Virus record (IMG/VR): IMGVR_UViG_3300020478_000052
Span: 1-27,058 of that record
Reading direction: 5' to 3' (one strand)
DNA length: 27,058 nucleotides
Source of the DNA: a virus
Shown here in pieces: positions 15,149 through 22,878 of this stretch. The notes beneath the pieces are model-generated. The model was not told where the DNA came from, searched no databases, and saw only the letters and a list, made by a program, of their open reading frames with translations. Numbering within the stretch: the stretch's first letter is position 1; each line of letters starts with the position of its first letter. The position numbers and the translations under genes are program-made.

Positions 15149-17590
15149 ATGACAATATCTTCAACTACAGTAAAAAATTCCTATTCAGGTAATTCAAGCA
15201 CAACAGCTTTTGCCTATACCTTTAAGATTTTTGCGGACACAGATTTACAAGTAATTATCAGATCCTCTACAGGAACTGAAACGACCAAAACTCTAACCAC
15301 GCACTACACAGTATCTGGTGCTGGAGATGCGTCAGGTGGTAATGTTACATTTACATCTGGGAATACTCCTGCAACTGGTGAAACAGTTGTAATTAGAAGA
15401 GGTGTTCCGCAAACTCAAGCGATAGATTATATCGCTAATGATCCATTCCCTGCGGAATCACATGAAGAGGGTTTGGATCGTGCAACTATGACTATCCAAC
15501 AGATGCAAGAGGAATTAGATAGATCGTTTAAAGTTTCAAGAACAAATACAATTACTACACCAGAATTTACAGATGATGCTACGACTAGAGCTTCAAAAAC
15601 TTTAGGATTTGATAGCGATGGTAACTTAACAACAGTAGCAGATTTTTTACCTGCTGGTGGAGACTCTGCTCAATTTACATATTCGACAACAACATCAGAC
15701 GCTGACCCAGGATCAGGAATTTTTAGATTAAATAATGCAACAGTTTCTAGTGCAACTGAAATGTACATTGATGATTTAGAAGCTAATGGAACTGATGTGA
15801 GTGCCTGGGTACAAAGTTGGGATGATGTAAGTGGTAATGATACCAATAGAGGAAGAATAAGAATTTCAAAAGCAAATACTTTAGATACTTGGATGGTATT
15901 TAAAGTAAGTGGAAGTATTACAGATGCAAGTGGTTATTCAAAAATAACTTTAGTTCATATTGATAGTGCTGGTACTTTTGCTAATGAAGATAAAGTATTT
16001 ATATCTTTTGTAGCATCTGGAGAAGATGGTGCAATTCCAGGTTACTACTATAAATTTGCAACATCAACTACTGATAGTGATCCTGGAGGCGGATATTTAA
16101 GATTTAATAATGGTACTTATGCCTCAGCAACAGCAATCTACATTGATGATGCTGATGCAAATGGATCAACAACACAAGCTGACACAATTACTTGGGATGA
16201 TAGCACATCAACAATTAAAGGTTATCTTCACATAGTAGATATTAACGACAGTTCAACATACGCAAGATTTTCCATAACTGGTAGCTCTACTGATGCTAGT
16301 GGTTATAATAAATTAGCGGTTACTCATTTAGTTTCAAATAATACTTTTTCAGCAGATGACGAATTATCTGTTCACTTTACAAGAGTTGGCGATAAAGGTG
16401 ACACTGGTTCGACTGGTTCGACTGGAAGCACAGGATCAACTGGTTCAACTGGAGCAAGTGGAACTAACTCTCAACTTTCAATGACTTGGAGTTCATCAAC
16501 GAGTGATGCTGATCCAGGAGCTGGTAAAATAGCTTTTAATAATGGTACTGTTGGTTCAGTTTCAATTTTATATGTAGATGATGCAGATGACGCATCTGCT
16601 GACATTTCTGGTTTTGTTCAATCTTGGGATGATGTCTCAAACACAACAGCAAGAGGAATTGTAACTATAACTAAAGAAGGAACAGCATCAACTTACGCTG
16701 TCTTTAAAGTATCTGGAGCTGTAACGGATGCTTCTGGTTATACAAAAGTTCCAGTTACACACATTGTTTCTAATGGTTCATTTTCAAATACTGATGGAGT
16801 AGGAGTTCACTTTCAATATAGCGGTAACGATGGTTCTGGAGATATGTCGGACTTAGTTGATGATACTTCTCCTCAACTTGGTGGAAATTTAGATACCAAC
16901 TCACATAATATAATAATTGATGATGCTCATTATATTTCAGATGAAAATAATAACGAACAAATAATATTTCAAACAACTGCGTCAGCAGTAAACGAATTAG
17001 AAATTACAAATGGAGCAACAGGAAATGGACCTATACTTGGAGCAAGTGGAGAAACTAATGTTGATCTTCATATCAAACCAAAGGGGTCAGGAAAAACAGT
17101 TATAGGTTCTGCTGGTGCTTCTGCTTATTTAACAACAAGTGGAACATACGATTTAGTTTTAGATACAAATAAAGGAACAAACTCAGGAAACATTACAATA
17201 ACTGATGGAGCAAATGGAGATATAGATATTACTACAAATGGAACAGGAACAATTAAATTTAATGATTTAGCTTATATTCCACAACAAGCATTAACTTCAT
17301 CATCGAACGCAGTTGCCTGGGATGCTCAAGCTAAACCAAACGCCTATCATCAGACATCAGAAAATACGACTTTCTCTGCACCAAGTAATGCAACAGAAGG
17401 TGCGTTTATTTGTTTAGAATTAAATTATAATGGTTCTCATACTATTGGTTGGAATACAGTATTTGAATTTGCGGCATCAACAGAACCAACTGAAACTGCA
17501 ACGGATGGAAAAACTGACATCCATGTATTTAGATACAATGGAGCAGTTTGGCAAGAAGTTGGAAGAACAATGAATTTAAGTGAGAGTTAA
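15149..17590 (+). CDS. Tail fibre protein with T7-type N-terminus
   Basis: An 813-aa fibre. Residues 1-130 match the T7-like fibre anchor domain (FAYTFKIFADTDLQVIIRSS, HYTVSGAGDASGGNVTF, PFPAESHEEGLDRATMTIQQ), which binds the tail tube. Residues 176-294, 302-417 and 444-562 are three diverged copies of a ~118-aa beta module. A collagen-like Gly-X-Y stretch (GSTGSTGSTG, about 414-438) separates copies two and three. The C-terminus (DLAYIPQQALTSSSNAVAWD, then FRYNGAVWQEVGR) is a fibre-tip type domain. No chaperone-autoprotease motif is obvious. No clear Shine-Dalgarno precedes the ATG. The first ~500 bp use more G/C-ending codons than the rest, hinting that the anchor and distal parts have different histories. 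Confidence 0.93.
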   Translation: MTISSTTVKNSYSGNSSTTAFAYTFKIFADTDLQVIIRSSTGTETTKTLTTHYTVSGAGDASGGNVTFTSGNTPATGETVVIRRGVPQTQAIDYIANDPFPAESHEEGLDRATMTIQQMQEELDRSFKVSRTNTITTPEFTDDATTRASKTLGFDSDGNLTTVADFLPAGGDSAQFTYSTTTSDADPGSGIFRLNNATVSSATEMYIDDLEANGTDVSAWVQSWDDVSGNDTNRGRIRISKANTLDTWMVFKVSGSITDASGYSKITLVHIDSAGTFANEDKVFISFVASGEDGAIPGYYYKFATSTTDSDPGGGYLRFNNGTYASATAIYIDDADANGSTTQADTITWDDSTSTIKGYLHIVDINDSSTYARFSITGSSTDASGYNKLAVTHLVSNNTFSADDELSVHFTRVGDKGDTGSTGSTGSTGSTGSTGASGTNSQLSMTWSSSTSDADPGAGKIAFNNGTVGSVSILYVDDADDASADISGFVQSWDDVSNTTARGIVTITKEGTASTYAVFKVSGAVTDASGYTKVPVTHIVSNGSFSNTDGVGVHFQYSGNDGSGDMSDLVDDTSPQLGGNLDTNSHNIIIDDAHYISDENNNEQIIFQTTASAVNELEITNGATGNGPILGASGETNVDLHIKPKGSGKTVIGSAGASAYLTTSGTYDLVLDTNKGTNSGNITITDGANGDIDITTNGTGTIKFNDLAYIPQQALTSSSNAVAWDAQAKPNAYHQTSENTTFSAPSNATEGAFICLELNYNGSHTIGWNTVFEFAASTEPTETATDGKTDIHVFRYNGAVWQEVGRTMNLSES
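15674..16834 (+). repeat. Three tandem ~118-aa repeat modules in the tail fibre
   Basis: Copies at 15674-16030, 16052-16399 and 16478-16834. Shared landmarks in each: a start T(S/T)(D/T)xDxDPGxG, then NN(A/G)T with Y(I/V)DD(A/L), WDD(V/S), a 'V/I-SGS-x-TDASGY' loop and a final strand before G(E/D/N)DG or GDKG. They diverge enough at nucleotide level that recent duplication is unlikely. Confidence 0.85.
16391..16462 (+). repeat. Collagen-like Gly-X-Y segment in the tail fibre
   Basis: DNA repeats of ggttcgactgg/ggttcaactgg type encode GDTGSTGSTGSTGSTGSTGA. Such triplets form a trimeric helical rod and commonly link globular fibre modules. The near-identical DNA units could change in number by slippage, altering fibre length. 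Confidence 0.85.
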
Positions 17591-17604
17591 TAGGAGTTAA
17601 ATAT

Positions 17605-18267
17605 ATGTGGGGATTAGTACAAGACGGATCAATTACAAAAATAATTAATAAACCAAGAGGTATAGTTATTGACGATGTTCGTTATTCAAGAAAAATATTT
17701 GAATTATGGAGCAAAGCAGAACTAGAAGCTAAAGGTATTTATGAAGTAGTATTTGATAATTCAAATAAAAAAGATGAAGCATATTACATTAATACAGATC
17801 AATCTTTTGATTATGCAGATGGTCAAGTTACAGCTTCTTATGGAACTGCAACACCAAAACAATTAGCAGATAGTTTATGGACACAAGAAGATTCTGATAA
17901 TGGAGACATGCCTGACGATAAAGAAGTAGGTGATGTTAAAGTTAAAGGATTAAAAACTTTAAAAAAAGAAATTATAAAAAATCAAGCTAGTGGTTTATTA
18001 GCACCGACAGATTGGTATGTAATTAAAGCAACTGATGTAGCAGAATATAATGTTCCAAGTGCAGTATCAACTTTTAGAGCAGATGTAAGAACAAAATCAA
18101 ACGAAATGGAAACTGCTATTGACAATGCAAGTGATGTAGATGCTTTAGCAGCTCTTTACGAATATGTTAATACAGCAACAAAAATAGAAGATGGTGTAGA
18201 AGTTGAGGATGAAGATAATCCTGTTTTTGAAAGACCATTAGGCGAATTTCCAACATTGGAGATTTAA
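17605..18267 (+). CDS. Fibre-associated protein with DUF4376-like C-terminal region
   Basis: A 220-aa protein after the fibre, with TAGGAG ahead of its ATG. The N-terminal third (GLVQDGSITKIINKPRGIVI, RYSRKIFELWSKAELEAKGI) resembles the start of many phage fibre-assembly-type proteins that begin by describing an expected position or value. The C-terminal part LLAPTDWYVIKATDVAEYNV then TFRADVRTKSNEMETAIDNA is the common 'll-TDWyv-R...p.......fR..lR' pattern of DUF4376-like domains. It is acidic overall. A chaperone for fibre assembly or a minor tip component are both plausible; neither is shown. The stop lies two bases before the next ATG. Confidence 0.68.
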   Translation: MWGLVQDGSITKIINKPRGIVIDDVRYSRKIFELWSKAELEAKGIYEVVFDNSNKKDEAYYINTDQSFDYADGQVTASYGTATPKQLADSLWTQEDSDNGDMPDDKEVGDVKVKGLKTLKKEIIKNQASGLLAPTDWYVIKATDVAEYNVPSAVSTFRADVRTKSNEMETAIDNASDVDALAALYEYVNTATKIEDGVEVEDEDNPVFERPLGEFPTLEI

Positions 18268-18269
18268 AA

Positions 18270-19727
18270 ATGCCTTTACCAATAATTCTATCAGGTAATG
18301 TAGCTTCAGCAACAGCTAGTACAGATATAGTTTCAAACTCTTGTAGGTTTAATGACAATGATACTGCTTATATGCACAAAACACCAAGCTCATCAGGTAG
18401 CCAAAGAACATTTACATTTTCAACTTGGTGGAAACAAGGAGATTTAGCAAGTTCAAGTGTTATATTTTCAAGCGGTGAAAGTGATGGTGATCCTAATTTT
18501 GCAATTTATTATAATAGTTCTCAACAATTAAATGTTTTATATTATGAGGGAAGTTCTCTTTTACAATTAGTTACTAACGCACAATATCGTGATCCTTCTG
18601 CTTGGTACCACATTTGCGTTGCAATAGACACAACACAAAGCACTAATACGAACAGAGCCAAAATTTATATTAATGGCTCACAAGTTACATCATTAGCCAC
18701 TGCAACTTATTGTAATCAAAATGTTGATATATCTATTAATACAAGTAGTTATAGAATGGCAATAGGAGCTGGTGTTGGTAATGGAGATGTCGCTGATGGT
18801 TATGCGGCAGAAGTGGTATTTCTGGATGGAACTGCTGCAAGTCCAACTTCATTCGGTGAATTTGATGATGACACACCTTCTGTGTTCAAGCCGATAGATG
18901 TATCAGGATTATCAGGTTCAAAAGGTACAAATGGATTCTATCTTGACTTTGAAGATAGTAGTAATTTAGGAAATGATGTTTGGGGTGGAACAGATTTAAC
19001 AGAAGTTAATCTAGCCGCAGCAGATCAAAGTTTAGATACACCAATTAATAATTTTTGTACTATGAACTCTTTGGATAATTATCCACTTTCAACGCAAGGT
19101 ACTTTTTCTGAAGGAAACTGTATAGTAGTTACTGGTCAAGGATCAAGTTCTTCTAATGGATATTCTCATTTTACAGGAACATTTGGATTAACTGCTGGAA
19201 AATGGTATTGGGAAGCAAAATGTACTGATACAGGAGCTGCTTCTTTAATTGGAATAGTAGATAAACCAGCAGATGCCGCTAATGCATCTTTAAATGCATA
19301 TACTTATGGATATGCTTATAGGCATAGTAACGGACAAATATATAATAATGGTTCAGGTGCGTCTTATGGGGATAGTTATGGAACTTCAGATATAATTGGA
19401 GTAGCATTAGATTTAGATAATAACAAATTATATTTTTCAAAAGGTGGAACATGGCAAAATTCTGGTGATCCAACTTCTGGCTCAACAGGAACAGGTGCTA
19501 AATCTATAACAGCAGCAGCAAGTACAAATACAGGAGTTTATTTTCCTGTAGTTGGAGATACAGATTACTCTGATACTTCAACTTTTCAATTAAACTTTGG
19601 TGGTTGTCCAGCATTTAGTATTTCATCAGGAAACGCAGATGATAATGGCTATGGAAATTTTGAATATGATGTTCCTACTGGCTATCTTGCTCTTTGCACA
19701 AAAAATTTAGGAAGTGATGGAGGATAA
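18270..19727 (+). CDS. LamG-like and SPRY-like adhesion protein
   Basis: A 485-aa protein with GGAG 9 nt before the ATG. Residues ~45-200 form a LamG/concanavalin-like jelly-roll: RTFTFSTWWKQGDL, WYHICVAIDTT, AKIYINGSQVT, YAAEVVFLDGTAASPTSFGE. Then a linker with GTNGFYLDFEDSSNLGNDV, and at ~300-480 a SPRY-like domain: GKWYWEAKC, IGVALDLDNNKLYFSKGGTW, VYFPVVGD. These domains bind carbohydrate or protein ligands and occur in phage receptor-binding proteins. The stop (TAA 19725-19727) is immediately followed in the same frame by the next gene's ATG. In my recollection, many phages carry the two parts as one polypeptide (SPRY end 'GYLALCTxNL' running on into 'YFDTxLYTG'), so this may be half of a split protein. 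Confidence 0.85.
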   Translation: MPLPIILSGNVASATASTDIVSNSCRFNDNDTAYMHKTPSSSGSQRTFTFSTWWKQGDLASSSVIFSSGESDGDPNFAIYYNSSQQLNVLYYEGSSLLQLVTNAQYRDPSAWYHICVAIDTTQSTNTNRAKIYINGSQVTSLATATYCNQNVDISINTSSYRMAIGAGVGNGDVADGYAAEVVFLDGTAASPTSFGEFDDDTPSVFKPIDVSGLSGSKGTNGFYLDFEDSSNLGNDVWGGTDLTEVNLAAADQSLDTPINNFCTMNSLDNYPLSTQGTFSEGNCIVVTGQGSSSSNGYSHFTGTFGLTAGKWYWEAKCTDTGAASLIGIVDKPADAANASLNAYTYGYAYRHSNGQIYNNGSGASYGDSYGTSDIIGVALDLDNNKLYFSKGGTWQNSGDPTSGSTGTGAKSITAAASTNTGVYFPVVGDTDYSDTSTFQLNFGGCPAFSISSGNADDNGYGNFEYDVPTGYLALCTKNLGSDGG

Positions 19728-20777
19728 ATGGCAGCTTATACAACAATAGACGATCCAAGTTTGTATTTTGATACACTTAGTTATACTGGAGATATGTCAA
19801 CAGACAGAGATATAACAGGTTTAGGTTTTCAACCTGATTTCGTTTGGGTTAAAAATAGAGCTACAACAAATTATCATAATATTAAAGATAGTGTTAGAGG
19901 CACATCGGTGGTTATTTTTGCAAATAATAGCGATGCAGAAATATCAGATTCAGATAGAGTTACTGCATTTTTATCCAATGGCTTTACAGTAAGTAATAGT
20001 GCCGATACAAATGGAAGTGGAAATAGTATGGTAGCTTGGTGCTGGAAAGCTGGAACTACATCAGGAATAACTACAACAAGTTCAACAATAACTCATATAG
20101 GATATTCATTTAATCAAACAAGTGGCTTTAGCATAGTTCGTTATCACGGAAATGAAACTGCTGGTGCAAAAATACCTCATGGGTTGGCTCAAAAACCAGC
20201 TATGATTATTTTAAAAAATTTAAATAATACTGAACAATGGTGCGTATATCATCACAAAAATACTTCAGCACCAGCAACAGATTATTTACTTTTAGATGTA
20301 AATTCCGCAACTGCTGATGATAATACTATTTGGAATGATACTGAACCAGATACAGTCAATGTTACTTTAGGTGGTGATGATATTGTTAATAAAAATGGAG
20401 AAGATTTAGTTGGTTATATTTTTGCAGAAAAGCAAGGTTATAGCAAGTTTGGCTCATACTCAGGAAATAATAATTCAAATGGTCCGATGATCTGGACTGG
20501 CATGAAACCAGCTTTTGTTATGACGAAAAAGTCAGATGGTACTGATAACTGGATTTTGTTTGATAACAAGAGATCACCATTTAATCCTGTTGACGATCAG
20601 TTATATGCAGATCTTCCTGATGCTGAAGCAGATGCTAATGCTGTAGATTTTTTATCTAATGGTTTTAAATTTAGAGGAAATGGTGGCGGTTATAACGGAA
20701 ATAATGATTATATATACATGGCTTTTGCAGAAGCACCTTTCGTAAATTCTAATGGAGTACCTTGTAATGCTAGGTAA
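19728..20777 (+). CDS. DUF7483-like adhesion protein
   Basis: A 349-aa protein starting in frame directly after the stop of the LamG/SPRY gene, with GGAGG (19719-19723) as ribosome site. It has three internal modules marked by GLGFQPDFVWVKNR (res. 31-44), HGLAQKPAMIILKN (151-164) and TGMKPAFVMTKKSD (257-270), each followed by a short W/Y-rich strand and ending in VAWCWKAG, VGYIFAEKQG or IYMAFAEAPF. The C-terminus FVNSNGVPCNAR is a familiar ending in marine phage adhesion proteins. It probably forms part of the receptor-binding tip with the previous product. Its stop codon lies in a hairpin (20770-20789). No enzymatic motif is seen. Confidence 0.82.
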   Translation: MAAYTTIDDPSLYFDTLSYTGDMSTDRDITGLGFQPDFVWVKNRATTNYHNIKDSVRGTSVVIFANNSDAEISDSDRVTAFLSNGFTVSNSADTNGSGNSMVAWCWKAGTTSGITTTSSTITHIGYSFNQTSGFSIVRYHGNETAGAKIPHGLAQKPAMIILKNLNNTEQWCVYHHKNTSAPATDYLLLDVNSATADDNTIWNDTEPDTVNVTLGGDDIVNKNGEDLVGYIFAEKQGYSKFGSYSGNNNSNGPMIWTGMKPAFVMTKKSDGTDNWILFDNKRSPFNPVDDQLYADLPDAEADANAVDFLSNGFKFRGNGGGYNGNNDYIYMAFAEAPFVNSNGVPCNAR

Positions 20778-20789
20778 CAAGTTACCTAG
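20770..20789 (+). other. Perfect inverted repeat over the stop codon (RNA hairpin)
   Basis: CTAGGTAAC (20770-20778), AA, GTTACCTAG (20781-20789). As RNA it gives an 8-bp stem with CAAG loop that contains the stop codon of the adhesion gene. No T-tract follows, so it is not a standard intrinsic terminator. It may stabilise the 3' end, mark a processing site between fibre and lysis genes, or attenuate transcription. Confidence 0.6.
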
Positions 20790-20810
20790 AAGCTACGCAG
20801 CGAGATAGTT

Positions 20811-21044
20811 ATGAAGTATCTTTTAATTTTATATATGTGTTCAACAATAACTGGTCAGTGTCCATCTAGTTCACTTTCAGGTCATCAATTTGATAATCAT
20901 TATGACTGCGTAACTATGGGTTACAGAGTTGCATATAATACATTTTTAAACTTAAAAGAATTAGAAGAATTTGAAAGAGACTACATAGAAAGAGAAAAAA
21001 TTGTAGTTAAGTTTGAATGTAGGGAGATAAAAAATAATGCCTAG
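20811..21044 (+). CDS. Small secreted/membrane-anchored Cys-containing protein
   Basis: A 77-aa protein starting MKYLLILYMCSTITGQCPSS, which reads as a short signal peptide or membrane anchor. Four cysteines follow in the rest of the sequence (Cys10, Cys17, Cys33, Cys71), allowing disulfides if exported. The middle contains HYDCVTMGYRVAYNTFLNL, and the C-terminal half is a Glu/Arg-rich helix. A lipoprotein is conceivable but no clean lipobox is present. It is the first gene of the lysis/accessory block and overlaps the next gene by 8 bases. Similar small exported proteins occur in this position in marine phages; function unknown. Confidence 0.65.
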   Translation: MKYLLILYMCSTITGQCPSSSLSGHQFDNHYDCVTMGYRVAYNTFLNLKELEEFERDYIEREKIVVKFECREIKNNA

Positions 21045-21282
21045 AAAAAAAACTTTAACAGCAAAAGAATTAACAAGTCAAATGACAGGTATGAGATTAT
21101 CAAAGCATGAAGCTATCTGTGCAGAAAGAATGAAAACATTATTTAAAGCAATAGATGAAATGAGAATAGAAATTAAACAACTAAGAACAGATGTAAGTAA
21201 AGGAAAAGGTGCTATTAACTTATTAATTATTCTTGGGGGTCTTGCAGGAGTCTTACTTGGCTTCTTCAAGTGGGATGGCTAG
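21037..21282 (+). CDS. Coiled-coil protein with C-terminal TM (holin-like)
   Basis: An 81-aa protein. Residues 20-55 form a charged helix (MRLSKHEAICAERMKTLFKA then EMRIEIKQLRTDV), and residues 59-78 an apolar helix, AINLLIILGGLAGVLLGFF. The short coiled coil plus C-terminal TM layout resembles XhlA-like hemolysin/holin-associated phage proteins. Upstream of the M15 endolysin it may help release or localise the lysin at the inner membrane. The start codon lies in the last bases of the preceding gene, with GGGAG upstream. Holin activity cannot be concluded from one TM segment alone. Confidence 0.7.
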   Translation: MPRKKTLTAKELTSQMTGMRLSKHEAICAERMKTLFKAIDEMRIEIKQLRTDVSKGKGAINLLIILGGLAGVLLGFFKWDG

Positions 21283-21580
21283 AAGAAAAAAGGCAGTTGC
21301 TGGTTTAACTTCTGAACTTGCAGCACAGCTTAACTTTGCTAAAGACCCAAATATATTGGTATTTACACCACTTGGAGGACTAGGACCTATTGACATTGTT
21401 ACTTTAAATATGTCTACTTGTGAGTATACTGCTTATGATGTTAAAAGTAAAAATTATAGAAAAAAAGATCACACACCTAGTGATGGCTATAAGAGAAAAA
21501 CTAAAGGATCTCTTATTAATAGGCAAACAACTACTGAACAAAAGAAACTAAAGGTAAAAATAATCTATGCAACTATCTAA
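21275..21580 (+). CDS. PD-(D/E)XK nuclease-like protein
   Basis: A 101-aa protein. ATG 21275 is used; the alternative TTG 21233 would lie inside the previous gene. The sequence contains GGLGPIDIVTLN followed by YTAYDVKSKNYRKK, giving Asp40, then Asp55-Val-Lys57, with a possible helix Glu14 before it. This arrangement is that of small PD-(D/E)XK endonucleases, such as Holliday-junction-resolvase-like or VSR-like enzymes. The tail is strongly basic. Its place between two lysis-type genes is unusual; it may resolve branched DNA before packaging or degrade host DNA. It overlaps the preceding gene by 8 bases and the endolysin by 14. The enzyme class is a motif-level call. Confidence 0.6.
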   Translation: MARRKKAVAGLTSELAAQLNFAKDPNILVFTPLGGLGPIDIVTLNMSTCEYTAYDVKSKNYRKKDHTPSDGYKRKTKGSLINRQTTTEQKKLKVKIIYATI

Positions 21581-22052
21581 ACATTTTAAATTAGAAGAAT
21601 TTACAAAGTCTATGACCGCAACTCGAAAAGGGATAGACAATACACCTGGAGCTGGTGATATTAAAAACCTTGAGAATGTATGCTATGAAATATTAGAACC
21701 AGTACGAGCTAAGTTTGACAAACCTATAACTGTAACATCAGGGTATAGATCAGAAGAATTATGTGAAGCTATTGGTAGTAAGAAAACTTCACAACACGCA
21801 AAGGGTCAGGCAGTTGACTTTGAGATAGCAGGAGTTCCTAATATACAAGTAGCATATTGGTTAGAAAATAATGTAGACTTCGATCAACTGATCCTCGAGT
21901 TCTACAATCCAGATGATCCTGCTGGTGGTTGGGTTCATGTATCTTACAATGAAAAAGGATCTAATAGAAAACAAGTCTTAACTTATGATGGTAAAAAATT
22001 TGACAATGGTTTACCAGAGATGAAGTGGAAAGATGGAAAGGTAGAAGGATAA
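21567..22052 (+). CDS. Endolysin, M15-family peptidase
   Basis: A 161-aa zinc peptidase that would cut the peptide bridges of peptidoglycan. The M15_3-type landmarks are all visible: ITVTSGYRSEELCEAIGS, then SQHAKGQAVDFEI giving zinc ligands His77 and Asp84, and GGWVHVSY with His124; Glu111 in LILEFYN is a candidate catalytic residue. No signal peptide is present, so it would need a holin or export help. It starts inside the end of the nuclease-like gene and its stop overlaps the next ATG, indicating a coupled lysis operon. The length is normal for this family. Confidence 0.92.
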   Translation: MQLSKHFKLEEFTKSMTATRKGIDNTPGAGDIKNLENVCYEILEPVRAKFDKPITVTSGYRSEELCEAIGSKKTSQHAKGQAVDFEIAGVPNIQVAYWLENNVDFDQLILEFYNPDDPAGGWVHVSYNEKGSNRKQVLTYDGKKFDNGLPEMKWKDGKVEG

Positions 22053-22429
22053 TGTGGTTGAATTTATTAAGTTTAGGTGTAAAGACTGGAGCTAAAATAT
22101 ATCAGAACAAGCAACGAACTAAACAGTTGATGTCAGATGCTCAGATGCTTCATGCTGAGAAAATGGCGAAAGGCGAGATTGAATATAAAGCGAAAGTTAT
22201 TGAGAGTAATGATCAAGGTTACAAAGACGAATTTGTCCTTATTCTCATTTCTATTCCTATTATTTTATTGGGTTGGTCTGTTTTTTCTGACGACCCTACG
22301 ATTCGTGATAGAATAGATTTATTTTTTGAATACTTTAAAAATCTTCCTTATTGGTATCAAGCTATATTCATTGGAGTAGTTTCTGCTATTTATGGTCTTA
22401 AAGGTGCAGACATTATGAGAAAGAAATGA
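22052..22429 (+). CDS. Holin-like membrane protein (3TM/GTA holin type)
   Basis: A 125-aa protein; ATG 22052 overlaps the endolysin stop and is preferred over the upstream in-frame ATG 22025. It has an N-terminal amphipathic segment, a charged helix (KQRTKQLMSDAQMLHAEKMA), then two clear apolar segments: FVLILISIPIILLGWSVF and FIGVVSAIYGLKG. The layout matches the family of holins called 3TM holins of phages and gene transfer agents. It would permeabilise the inner membrane and let the M15 peptidase reach its substrate. The close 3' coupling to the endolysin supports a holin role. Confidence 0.78.
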   Translation: MWLNLLSLGVKTGAKIYQNKQRTKQLMSDAQMLHAEKMAKGEIEYKAKVIESNDQGYKDEFVLILISIPIILLGWSVFSDDPTIRDRIDLFFEYFKNLPYWYQAIFIGVVSAIYGLKGADIMRKK

Positions 22430-22635
22430 CACTAGCCGCATTTGATCCAAGACTAATTGAACAATACGAAGAACCAAGATACTTAATTCATTTTCAATGG
22501 AGAGATAATACTAAAGTTTATAGATATGCATTAGTTGATATTATAAAACAAGAAGATATTGAGCCAACTTGTAAGCAGAAACAAGATGAAATAGGATTAA
22601 CTCAACAAGAAATATGGGAGAAGAAATACAAATGA
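22426..22635 (+). CDS. Small hypothetical protein with VYRYALVD motif
   Basis: A 69-aa protein joined to the previous gene by an ATGA overlap. It contains YLIHFQWRDNTKVYRYALVD and ends LTQQEIWEKKYK. The central motif and 'x-x-IHF' strand match the 66-aa protein at 5662 (VLHFKKNDYVYRYVLVD), and the end resembles that protein's TEEEIFALEK segment. The two seem to be paralogues in different modules, head/tail and lysis. No TM segment or enzymatic motif. Function unknown. Confidence 0.7.
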   Translation: MTLAAFDPRLIEQYEEPRYLIHFQWRDNTKVYRYALVDIIKQEDIEPTCKQKQDEIGLTQQEIWEKKYK

Positions 22636-22745
22636 AAAATATATCTAAATCATATTCACAACAATACAGTAGAAAAACAAGCATACTATCTCAACAAACT
22701 GGTAAGAAAAATAAAAAAAAACCTAAGTATAAAAAGAAAAAATAA
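22632..22745 (+). CDS. Tiny basic protein with Lys-rich tail (37 aa)
   Basis: A 37-aa open frame linked to the previous gene by ATGA and to the next by TAATG. It begins MKNISKSYSQQYSRKTSILS, and its last ~14 residues are almost all Lys. Coupling on both sides supports translation. It could bind nucleic acid or acidic surfaces; nothing more can be said. Confidence 0.5.
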   Translation: MKNISKSYSQQYSRKTSILSQQTGKKNKKKPKYKKKK

Positions 22746-22873
22746 TGGCTCGTGTTAAGTTTCTACATTTTGTACCTAGAGATAAACCACCTAAAAGACC
22801 AAGAAGGCATAAGAAAAATCTAAACAAATCAGAAGCTCGTAGCTTTAAAAAATACAATAGGCAAGGAAGATAA
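22745..22873 (+). CDS. Tiny Arg/Lys-rich protein (42 aa)
   Basis: A 42-aa open frame starting on the last A of the preceding stop. It contains KPPKRPRRHKKNLNKSEARS and ends FKKYNRQGR, a strongly basic sequence ending in a Tyr-x-x-x-Gly motif. The composition is consistent with a nucleic-acid-binding or virion-associated small protein. I have an impression of similar 'HKK-N/P-N-K-x-E' basic proteins in marine phages, but cannot verify it here. Function unknown. Confidence 0.55.
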   Translation: MARVKFLHFVPRDKPPKRPRRHKKNLNKSEARSFKKYNRQGR

Positions 22874-22878
22874 ACACC

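Noticed and set aside
15149-20777. Diversity-generating retroelement, suggested by the BPP-1-like head and variable fibre region
   Set aside because: No reverse transcriptase, template repeat or second copy of a fibre end is visible in this window.
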